This document shows positions 52,701 through 62,100 of a DNA stretch of 64,000 nt, piece after piece. This stretch comes from Branchiostoma belcheri (taxonomy: Eukaryota > Chordata > Leptocardii > Amphioxiformes > Branchiostomatidae), in NCBI RefSeq assembly GCF_001625305.1, contig NW_017804398.1, positions 567,502-631,501 on the forward strand, written 5' to 3'. The first letter of the stretch is position 1. Each line of letters begins with the position of its first letter. The notes below the pieces were generated by a model. That model made no database searches. It was not told the DNA's origin and saw only the letters and a program-made list of their open reading frames with translations. The position numbers were made by a program, and so were the translations under genes.

Positions 52701-55700
52701 CTTAAAGACCACAGCTGCCCTTCCATTAGGGTTCATACAGAGGCACAGAAACTTGGTGGTTAGGCTGGGATTATACCCGACTTTGGGATCCACAACAGGG
52801 ATTGCTAACCACTGGCCCAAAGCGCTGTACGCAAAAATCTATGTACAGCATTAAAGCGGCATAATGTATGGCGTTTCCAAAGTTAGTGAACGGAGTGTCT
52901 GCTACACGATCTGGTTGGCAGCGGTGATGAAGGCCCCGACCACATACGTCGGTCGTCTTTCGGTCGGAAACTGAGAGGATAGTTTTACATGTGTCTTACA
53001 ACAACAGCTGTCAGCGGAAACGCTGTCTTAGATCCTTGTCCCAGCTGTTACAGCCTGCATGAAAATTGGACGGTATCGAAAATCGTGCGACGACTGACGA
53101 CGAACGTGCCCGCGCCGTAATGAGATGAAACTTTGTTCGGGGTTGGGGTGAGCGCGCCTTAATCGTAGTTCACCTGGAATAATGAGGTTACAGACGGTTC
53201 ATAAGCGTGACCTCCACGCGGGATCAAAGACTAAGGTGCGCTGCCCGACCCGCCGATTGATTAGCCCGCCCAGACAGGGATCGGTGGAGCCAATGAACCC
53301 GCCAGGGTCGCCAGATGAGCGGAGTCATACATCATGTTTAATGAGAATTGCCGGTGCGTGATCAGGCACATGTGACGGACTTGTGACCCTGCGCCTATCA
53401 AGATAGTTCCTACTGGGGTGCTTATATAACGTGTTTTATTAGGCATAAGTAAATTAATGTTGCGTTTCTGATTACGGTCCTGGAAAATTAGGGTCGTTAA
53501 GAAGGGATTCAGTTTATCACTTTTTTTTAGATTTCGGCCGAAGTTGTCGACAAATACAGTTTAACATGGTGTCTGTCCATGGTGCTGAACTCATGGTGTA
53601 GCAATGTTTTCCTGTCATTTCTTTCCTTTTGGAAAACGATTCTACTAATTCTACTACTAGTTTCCATCACTCAGTTCATCAGTCAGATGTCATATCGAAT
53701 AGTTTATGTACCTTGCGAGCGATAGGCCCCTGAAAAGGCTTGAGTCAGAAGGTTTGTACTAGAGCTAGCTGGTCGGGTAACGGGAAATACAACATTTTCA
53801 TCCCAATTAATAAAAAAATGATTCAAAAGGTCAGGTTATGGCCGCTACCATTTTTCTATTCCAGAGACTCCATATTTACCATACGGATGAAAACCATATC
53901 ATATGCAGAGGAGATGTGTTTTTGCGATTGCTCTGGCAGGTTCAATCTCATGTCGTTGGTCATCTATATAAAGTCGTGTTGAAGGCGGCAGAGTATTGAC
54001 CTCAAGGTCGATCAACGTCGTCCGGCATGGAACGTTTGATCAGGAGGGGAAGTATTTTTCGGATGTCGCTACAGGTCCGGTCATGTACATGGACATGTAC
54101 ATTGTACGATGCACCAACTATGGAGGATTTTCCGCTCAACGTTTTATATTTGAGAAGAAAAGGGTGCAAGAGGTTCACATCAAACTATTGCACTCTTGCA
54201 CTATTTCTTCTCAATATTACGAAATTCGGCGATATCGTCGCGAAAAAACATCGTGCATGTAATGTACGATATGTATGTGACCGCGGCTTTAACAGAGACA
54301 GTGCTTAATCGAACCGTAAATGGTACGACTTTTCCTCAATTTTTGATGGTCTGGTCACACATCGGGGCACATGACAGACTCGGCGCGTGTTATCGGACCT
54401 ATTCTTCACGTGTCCGGAAGCGGCAGATGCCGTATTTATGACACGGCATTACTTGAAATAACGGATATCAATAAAATCATTACTAAAAGCCAAAGCGACC
54501 GAAAGAGGTGGTTTTCTTCCACACACGTTGCCATTTATCACATTTAATCACGTAAAATGTTTCCATGCTTTGAATCAATTGTGCTGTACGTTGAGAGAGG
54601 TTCGGATCGACTGACTGAGATGGATGTGGGTTGACGCGTGGTTGGAATATTCCAGCCTGCTCTCCAGGGCTGCAAATAAAGTCACGTATTCTGGCTTCAC
54701 TGGGCAGGAATTGAACTGGTCTGTCCAACAAGTCTGTCACAAATGCTCAACATGTCAGTCTTCTCTCTCAATCTAGCAATAACTTGAACTAGTTTCAGGA
54801 TTTATTCTAACTGTCGAAGGTGATAGGTTCCCCAATGCCCATTTTGTGTGATCCATCCTTTGTTTCACCTTACAATTTGTATCGTCCTTATGTTGTACTA
54901 CTAGTATACTCCTAAAGCTCTCCCTGTAGCTTTTTACGGTACTCCCTCCGCCAGTCATGTTTTCATATTACCTTCTTCTAGTACTCGCACTGGAAACATT
55001 TTCCTATCCCCCATATCCACCTTCTTTTACTGAATTGACGTCCGTAATGTCTGCACTGATCCTGTAGGCAGGCCTGAAGTGCGGGACAGCTCCCTGTCGA
55101 CTCTCACCATCGTGGAGGGCGGAGACGCCACGCTGATCTGTGAGGTGGCGTCCGACCCTGTTCCCGACGGCATCACGTGGTTCTGGAGGGACTCCAACGG
55201 AAAAGAGACCATCTACACTGCAGGGATCACAGAACACGTCGCGGTATATGAGATGATACCAAAGTTTAAATGTTCACATTTGTAGCATAACCCTATGCCC
55301 TGTGTACTAATTATTATGGTGTATCACCAGTGTACGCTTAAACTGCGATGCCTAACTGTTACCTCGTACCGCTGCAGGTGAGGGAAGAGAGAACGAACAA
55401 AGGTGTGAAGAGCCTGCTGACCGTCAGCACGGCGGCGCTAGACCAGGCCGGGAACTACATGTGCCGGGCGTCTAACATGTTCGGCTCGGACCAGAAGGAC
55501 TTCAGGCTGGAAGTACAAGGTAACAGCCACGTACCGTCTGAATACATATTCTTGGTAGAAACAGTTTGTTGCTTTTCTGCTACGATATGAAACACGGGCT
55601 ATCACTTCAGGGAAAGCGAGAGAAAATTCAATAATTTATATCCACGTAATGTAATCTTTCTTTTTAATTCGGCTCCTACGTATACATGCGTTCAGACGTA

Positions 55701-57532
55701 GTTTGCATTAATTACTCCACGTAGATCGTAAACATTCCTTCCGAATACGATTGCCCTTAAAGAAAATTGGAAGCTTTCGGGCAAATTTATTGTTAGAAAT
55801 AGACAGTTGAAGTGGCATAGATATTAAACATATATTTTGTTCCTGAGTGTGTAATGTTTAACTATTAGATTCTCACCTGACACTGATCATCGTGATCGCT
55901 GTGACGACGGTGGTGTCTCTCCTGGCCGTGATCGTCGGAGTTTGTATCGTCAAGAAGAAAGGTTGGATCTGTGACGACAGGGACTCAGGTGAGGCAGCAG
56001 GAAAACCTCGTGTGCTTCACATCAAGTTGTTTGAGACCACCTGCCCGTTCCCCATCCACTCTACCCTAACGACCAATTAATGTGTGTTGCATTTATCAGC
56101 TATCACGATAGGTGGCGCTAGTAGTACAGGCTTCAACATGCTCAATGGAGATTTATTACTGTGAATAAGTCGTTGTGTGTCTATCGCTGCCACCATCATT
56201 TATTAACTCAAACTATTCCATTTTGTCTCTTATATTGCCAACATTAAACACCCCTTGGAAAACTTCTTTTGCATGACAATTGACAATTTTTTTACCCAGA
56301 AACATCCAGTGTATCCGTGTCGAGACCTGTCCCGCCTGTCCCTGGCCCGGACATGGTGGACAGGGAAGAACGGGACGGCAAGCCCGAGGGTTTGTACGAG
56401 TATGACGTCAACAACGGCACCCTGAAGCCCCGCCCTCCGCCCAGGTTGGACAAGGACCCGTACTCAATAGGACTGTCTTATCCACGTAAGTCTGAGGTCA
56501 TCCTTCTGACTTTAGAGAGACTATATGAAGTCTTATGGCAAGATTTCTCGCTCGAGCTCCTTCAGATAAGAACAACCTAAATACCATTTTTATGTAATAC
56601 TGGGCACTGGATATCACAATAAGCAAAGCTGATGTTACACATTTAAGACTATCCCACGACTTTGCTCCTGACTATTCCCGACAACCAAGACAGCGCTCGG
56701 TTGGGTTGGGAGTAGCCTGGAATCCACCCTATTCTAACTCAAGGTTGCTCCTCAGATTGTGGCTTAAAAGAATATGCCTTTTCCATCCTTGATTTTTAAA
56801 AATTCACAGTCGGCTGACGCAGATGACTTTCAACGACTGGTAAGCGACCTTCCCGACCAACTCCCAACCACAGGAACGTCGAGACAGCCATGGTTGGCTA
56901 TGTGATCCTATGTGTGACAGGTACTTAACTCTAGGTCGTTGTCAATCCTGACATCTCAGTATATATGTAAGACGATATTGTCTCTACTCAGGACTGGTAA
57001 ACGTGCTTCCTTCCTACGCCACCGTGGAGCGAGACCAGCCCAAGAGCCCGGACCCTGACCTGCAGCCCCGCCCCTCCGGAGATGGCGAGTGCGCCCCTAC
57101 TATCACTGTAAGGAAACAAATGTCTTGTGAGTACCTGTGACGTCTAGTGAAGCCATATGCATTCCATTCGCTGTGCTCTGGCTACCATTGCATGTACACG
57201 TCTTGAACAACACGCGCCAGACTGTTTTCTATATGATTAGCCGCTGTGTAGTTCTGTCATTGTAAATACGTATACCAGCCACGCACTCTGGTCAAACTAC
57301 ACAACAGGAGCAGGAAGCATCTTCTCAGTTGGTTTATTTTTTATAACCATTTAGACCAAAAGGTGTTGATGTTTTCTAAAGGTTATATAACTATCGTTCT
57401 CTCCTCAACTTTCTTTGTCGTTCATTCCCGTCTTAGGAGCTTCCCCCGAGACACAGCGGTCTGTTCGAGTGTAAAGCTGTAGATAACCCCAGCCAGCGGC
57501 CACCTGGCTACAACGAGATCCACGCTTTCTAG
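28717..57532 (+). CDS. Kirrel/Neph-like five-Ig transmembrane adhesion receptor (nephrin family)
   Basis: Exons: 28717-28786, 45567-45744, 46539-46675, 47697-48008, 50396-50543, 50880-50995, 51334-51588, 55068-55243, 55378-55519, 55869-55988, 56300-56485, 56992-57107, 57437-57532; 683 residues. The first exon is a classic signal peptide (MPAATDSVVWAVFLVLALS). Five Ig domains follow: Ig1 24-128 (TLHC..VQWYG..YRILGD..EGEYRC), Ig2 129-232 (LTC..TWYNG..LSC), Ig3 233-320 (VTC..DWRK..IYQC), Ig4 321-405 (LEC..RWRR..YAC), Ig5 406-511 (LIC..ITWFW..YMC). The transmembrane segment is about 515-540, then a 140-residue tail. Five Igs plus TM, the VQW/YRILGD pattern of Ig1 and the W-F-W Ig5 fit Kirrel/Neph, which mediates homo- and heterophilic cell adhesion in synapses, myoblasts and filtration slits. 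The tail has SH3-type proline motifs and tyrosines in LSYPRL, SYATV and GYNEI. The vertebrate-type THV PDZ ending is absent (ends HAF). Which paralogue it matches is not clear. Confidence 0.85.
35330..35365. repeat. 36-bp perfect palindrome
   Basis: ctccatggaggagctctg and its exact reverse complement abut with no spacer. It is part of the left terminal region of the element at 35312-35760. Strong cruciform potential may be why the assembly breaks nearby. Confidence 0.9.
35695..35714. other. Assembly gap (20 N)
   Basis: Twenty unknown bases, probably a fixed-length placeholder, inside a region of palindromes and ~80-bp direct repeats. The true length of missing sequence is unknown. Confidence 0.98.
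40815..40848. repeat. Perfect stem-loop, 14-bp stem, 6-nt loop
   Basis: ccaaatcctcttta (40815-40828), the loop ttgccg and taaagaggatttgg (40835-40848) form a perfect hairpin in the first Kirrel-like intron. There is no T-run beyond it and no gene context. It could be the end-to-end relic of a small element or an RNA structure. Confidence 0.8.
45170..45540 (+). mobile_element. Non-LTR retrotransposon 3' end (reverse-transcriptase tail remnant)
   Basis: A plus-strand frame around 45240-45410 reads a KYHQIPGLSTKDGG-type stretch, then FPRTIVEWNSLPPS, then a stop (taa at 45408). PRTIxxWNxLP is the familiar C-terminal signature after the RT domain of many LINEs. The following gtgttacgcggaagggcggttatac recurs as a diverged copy at about 50720, so it is the element's 3' UTR. 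It is 5'-truncated and ends about 30-60 bp before the first Ig exon. Confidence 0.65.
46256..46273. repeat. (TA)9 microsatellite
   Basis: Uninterrupted AT dinucleotide run in the intron between the two halves of the first Ig domain. Confidence 0.9.
46698..46847. mobile_element. Short inverted-repeat element (13-bp termini)
   Basis: cacgagcgatcgc (46698-46710) is exactly inverted at 46835-46847. An inner inverted pair, ggtaggca / tgcctacc, lies within. It is 150 bp, has no coding capacity, and starts 22 bases after the Ig1 exon donor. Confidence 0.55.
48123..48274. mobile_element. Inverted-repeat element, CAATTCAAACTCTACT family, full copy
   Basis: The 16-bp termini caattcaaactctact (48123-48138) and its exact inverse (48259-48274) extend imperfectly to about 50 bp each. 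The centre carries gtcactcagaacgcccggaag. A partial relative is at 59532-59637. Confidence 0.7.
50063..50262. mobile_element. Inverted-repeat element, GTCACATACATCGTAC family, copy 2 (diverged)
   Basis: The left end ggcctggtcacagtcgtcgt and the right end, which inverted begins ggacacggacacatatgtcg, pair imperfectly. It lies in the intron between the Ig2 and Ig3 exons. Confidence 0.45.
50716..50775 (+). mobile_element. LINE 3' UTR fragment
   Basis: agtgtgttacgccgaaaggcg and the following ggttataccggctatacagatacag match the region after the LINE stop at 45410-45500. It is severely 5'-truncated, as usual for LINE copies. Confidence 0.5.
52139..52376. mobile_element. Inverted-repeat element, GTCACATACATCGTAC family, copy 3
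   Basis: The left end ccccggtcacatacatcgta and the right end tcctacgatgtttgtgactc are imperfect inverses, with an AT-rich core. About 240 bp, no coding capacity. Confidence 0.65.
52929..53114. mobile_element. Inverted-repeat element, GTCACATACATCGTAC family, copy 4 (diverged)
   Basis: The left end ggccccgaccacatacgtcg and the right end gacgaacgtgcccgcgcc correspond imperfectly to the family termini. Confidence 0.4.
53569..53589 (-). promoter_or_regulatory. RE1/NRSE-type REST (NRSF) binding site in a Kirrel-like intron
   Basis: On the minus strand the site reads TTCAGCACCATGGACAG followed by ACAC. It is identical to the 17043 site over the 17-nt core and 18 of 21 to the vertebrate consensus. 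It lies in the intron between the Ig4 and Ig5 exons, and its flanks are unrelated to those of the other site, so the pair is not a repeat. Confidence 0.55.
54076..54289. mobile_element. Inverted-repeat element, GTCACATACATCGTAC family, copy 5
   Basis: The left end gtccggtcatgtacatggac and the right end gatatgtatgtgaccgcggc are imperfect inverses. An internal inverted block (gagaagaaaagggtgcaaga / tcttgcactatttcttctc) makes nearly the whole element foldable. Confidence 0.65.
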
Positions 57533-57926
57533 GAGCGGCTTGCGAGATTCCATTCCTATAAAACATCCTGCACTGGATGGAAACATTGGAGATCTCAGAC
57601 TTCCGGGAAGTACTTAGGATTTTCCGTGACTTTCAAGTTCGCAGACCTCCGAGAAGTGTTTTGAGAACTGTGGAGATTGTATAATCACGATGTAATCTAA
57701 TCGGGTATTTCAGTACTTCCTGAAGGCGCGTGATAGGTCACCTTCAGGTGACCTCCCTATCAATCAACTGTCAAATATCACCTCCAACCCACCATGTAAC
57801 CGAAAGCAATTAGGGCAGACAATCCCATAAACTCGGCCACCCAAAACAATACTTCAATAATCGGAAGTAATAGTCGTTGATAGCAATTTCACCGAAGGAA
57901 CCAGACATGGTGTACATACGAATAAA
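57533..57926 (+). other. Kirrel-like 3' untranslated region with poly(A) signal
   Basis: AATAAA at 57921-57926 is the first signal after the stop at 57530-57532, giving a 3' UTR of about 0.4 kb. Confidence 0.5.
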
Positions 57927-59160
57927 GAGAACAGCTTCACCAGAATGGAGACTTCCTAACCCCCAATGTGGACATTACCTGTTGAATCAACGTCTTCACA
58001 ACGTACATGTGACATGAAACATCCAGACGTTGTTATCTCGTCACCTTCATGGATGAACGTTTCCCTAAAGTATCCCTTCTCCACCGAACCCTTCATGCAA
58101 GCTCTGCACACCAAAAGGGCCGTTTGAGTGTAAGCACCTTACCAAGATACTCTACTCGCCAAGACATTATGGTGTCTCCAATTCACGGAAGTGAACGAGT
58201 TGCAGATTGTGGGTTTATCGGACGATCTTACCATTCATACCTTCTCATCGGGGTAGTTAATATGTAGATATCTAAGAGTTTATCAAATGGGAAATTTTTC
58301 GTGTCAAATAACTTGTGAACCCGTGATGGCTTCCATACTCTATTTGTGTCCAAAAGATTGGGCGACATTTTACACGGTGTCGTCGCATGGACAACATCCA
58401 GTGATAAACTGTATGTTACGACGATACAGAAGACATTTCGCAAACTGTGTTTCATACGGAGCACTATCTCACCAACATACAAAACAGTACATTGTCGGGT
58501 CACTATCAAGTAACAAACGTAGCTAGAGTTTAGGTATGGACCAAGATAGGGGGCATGCCGTATAAGTTAGCAGATTACCAGTCTTTAAATACGTTCCGAA
58601 GATGCGTAGACATATTCAAGTATTGATTAAACATACCTCGCGGTTAAAACTACCAGTCGTTTTGATGTACAGTGGAAACGATTTTTAAATAAAAGTTTAC
58701 TTTTACTCGTGTAATTAATCATTGAACCTCCATCATTCTAGAATTCCATTGATAAACATTGTTGATACTAAACCCCATCTTTTCGTTAAGTCCATGTGCA
58801 TGTAGAAAGGTCTGCCTGTGGATATTTTCCATTATACTAAAGGTCATTTATGAATTAATTACATTATCAACTATCAATTCGGAAGTATTCATACTGCGGT
58901 GTGTTCTATACAGGTTTGGGGAAACTACACCACATGTTTTCCCTGAGAGTCCGTCTCAATAAAAGTTGGCCATTGAACATGATTACATGCATGTTTCAAC
59001 ATCACTCAAGACAACAAAGATTGGTAACCGTAAATGTGTTGTGTCAGACTAAACAAATTCTGATATAATATAATCAAGAAAATGTCAACTTTGTAGTCTG
59101 CAGACAGCAAACTCTTACAGAAAAAATCATGAAAACGTTGATGATGATGATATGTCAACA
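57927..59160. other. Spacer between two convergent genes
   Basis: Tail-to-tail spacer between the Kirrel-like stop and the EGF-array stop (59161, minus strand). No gene is recognised; it should hold the 3' UTR of the minus-strand gene. Short open frames on both strands are featureless. Confidence 0.55.
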
Positions 59161-62100
59161 CTAGCAGGAGGTATTAGACATATTAGAAACTCTAGAAACT
59201 CTTCCCCTCCTCACACCGCCATTGTCATAGTCTGGAAACGGGATGGATGGAGGATATGACAGCCTCTTCATCAACATCCTGTTGTCATAGTGACGAGACC
59301 CGGCATCGCTAGCCATATCTACTTCCCTTTGGTGGTTACGGCGGGGATACCCGGAGGACATTCTTTCCGCTGATGTGGTGCTCGATGGCTTCCTGGATGA
59401 CCTTCCATCTCCTGAGCTGGAAGAGAACTCTGAAGATGCGTATCCCTTTTCCTTCTCACTGCAGGGGAAAACATTATTAAAACGATTGTTAATTTTCTCA
59501 TACACAAGTGCTCACTAGTTCAGCAAGTACATTATAGTAACGCTGAATAAGAGTGATGGGTGTCATGACTCTCGAAATGACACTCGAAATGTCCGACGGT
59601 AATCTCCATATTTTGTCTAATAGTAGAGTTTGAACTGTATTTGAAGTATCTTTGGTCAGGCTATCTTTTCTTCATCAAGGAAAAATTGAAACGTTATGTA
59701 CGACATGTTCCTTTAACCAATACGTCATACCTCTTTCTTTAACCCATTGCTCACGTTGCTCTGATCGCGTACCTGTAGATTTTTTATGCTTTCCTAATAC
59801 TACAGTAGTCAGTTTTTATATATATATATATTCCGAAACATGCAATCACAAGACGTGGTGACGGCACACTCAAGTTTTTTCAACTTATATTAATGCCGCC
59901 ACCAACACAGGGACAGTACAATACTCATTTACACCTGATCGAAGTGAGGACAGTCATGTAAAGTGCCTTTCCCAAGGGCACAAGATCGGTGGCATGTCAG
60001 GACTCGAACCCGGGGCCTCTGGTTCCGAGTCGAGAACGCTGCCGCTACGCCACACGACCCCTAGTCAGTTTAGGTGTTGGTAATAACTGATACATACCCC
60101 ATGTCCTGCAGCCACTTGGTTGGCCACAGATATACTTCATCTTCCAGGTCATCACCTGCATTGGAGAACCTCGATTTAAATCAATGGATAATTTATATAC
60201 GATGACGAATGACAGAAATAAGTTAAATAAGGTCAATTTCATCAAATAAGTTAAGTCTACTCACCATCTTTTGTCCTGTTTCTTCTCTCATCACTGCAAA
60301 GACAAAAGAACAATCATGGCACCATGGTCGTTATATGTGGTTTGAATCAGTTACCACAATAGCAATTATGTCTACAAAGTTAACAATTCACATCATCATC
60401 ATGTCATGTTGGCCAGATTTTTTAAATCTTGGGCCCTTGTCGTCTTGCCAGACGATCTGCAGCATCAGTCGTTCTCTGGGGGTCTGGCTGGGCAGCGCCT
60501 CTCGTGGCTGGTACAGCCGATTCTGGCCCGGCAGGCTCTGCCGCAGAATCGGCAGCAGTAGTCCTGTGTGGCGCTTTTCTCCGCTACGAGTCCCTTTCGT
60601 CTACTCCTTGCATCTGTCTTCCTGGTCTCTCTGGCAGCTTTGAACAGTTCTGTCCCTTTGTGTATTGCTGCTCTCCACTTGCTCCTATCACTTGCTACCT
60701 TCTCCCAGGACTCAATGGAGAAGTCTTGGAGAGTGGCTTTGCACATGTCCTTGAACCTGAGCTTAGGCCTTCCTCTTTGTCGACTCCCTTGAGAGAGTTC
60801 ACCGTACAGTATTTTCTTAGGAAGCCTGTTGTCGTCCATCCTGGCCACGTGGCCGAGCCAGCGCAGCCTGTTTCGCCGTAGGATCTCGAACAAGGACAGT
60901 GATCTTGCTTGCTGGAGAACTTGCTCGTTTGTGATGCAACGTCAGATATCAAAAGACATGTTACTATATCACGGAATGATACACATGTGACAAATGGCTA
61001 TTTTCATAAAATGCATTTTAGGACTCAAGTTTATAAGCTATAATGCATCATGCAAGTGTAAGTAAGTACATGTGTATAATACATCATGACGACATATTTT
61101 CATGAACGTTGAACTGACAGAATCGTGTGATAAGTGCCCCAGATGTACTCACCACCAGTAGATAATAAGGCAGCAGAAGGCCATGAGACAGACCAAGCCG
61201 AGGAGAGCCAGAAGCGCAAGGAGTATATCTGTGAGGGTAGAGGAACAATATATCTTAAGGTCTGTTCTCTTAGTCTTGATTGTATGTGCAAACTAAAATG
61301 AATAGCAGACTGTTGGAAATGCACATTGTTACTGACAGGATGTGGGTCAGAATTTTAAGGAGTTTAGTTAAAAAGGAAGTTTACATCGTATCTACATCAC
61401 CGACAGCCTTACCAACTGTTATTACATTATAACTGATCCATGTATGTTAACTTATCAAAACCTTTGCGAACAACTTTTGAAAGGCGAATAGAACTATTCG
61501 ATATTTTAGAGTAGTTTTGTAAGATTTCAATACTTACATTCCACCTCGCACGGAATAAAGCCGTTCTTGCAGAGACCAAGTATACTCGTAGATATCACTA
61601 GAGAATAAGTAAACGGAAGCTAGTCATTTCCATAAGTTTCAGAAGATAAGGACGTTATTTCGTCAAAAACATTAAAATGTTTTTTTCAAGGTGCATTACA
61701 TATGAAGAGTATCACATCAACACAATCTCAGTTTCTGTAACCATTACTTTTCCCTGTTAGGCTTGGTGTTAATACACCTGTTACACTAGTTTAAAGATTT
61801 AAATGTAAATAACATGTAGTGTTACGATTAACCGTACAATAATACGTTGAATGGTGAAATCTGAAGGAAAAATGTATCGATCTAAAGCACAATTCAACAT
61901 TAAGTGGAAGAATAATACCCTACAATTTTCATAGACGTACATCAAGCTTAAGCTCAAATTCTACGTCATTTCAAAATTCAGAGTTTGCAGTACGAATGTA
62001 ACAAAATTTAAAGATTTACCACTGCTTTCGCCATCCTCACAGTTGATCCCGTTGTAACCCGGGTGACAGTTACAGGTGTAGGAGTTGACGCCATCCACAC

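Larger units (their letters stand above)
51589..55067 (+). other. Kirrel-like intron between Ig4 and Ig5 exons (3.5 kb)
   Basis: No coding exon is seen. It holds three inverted-repeat elements of one family (52139, 52929, 54076), an RE1-type site (53569), and a GC-richer stretch at 53140-53290 with a TCF/LEF-like GATCAAAG. The last could be regulatory. Confidence 0.6.

Noticed and set aside
59992-60062. Functional tRNA gene on the minus strand
   Set aside because: A and B boxes are present but a complete acceptor stem and 3' half are missing, and a SINE body follows.
60429-60881. 150-codon plus frame with Ser/Gly/Pro-rich product
   Set aside because: Antisense shadow of the LINE fragment, whose minus frame shows the RWLGHVARM and zinc-knuckle signatures.
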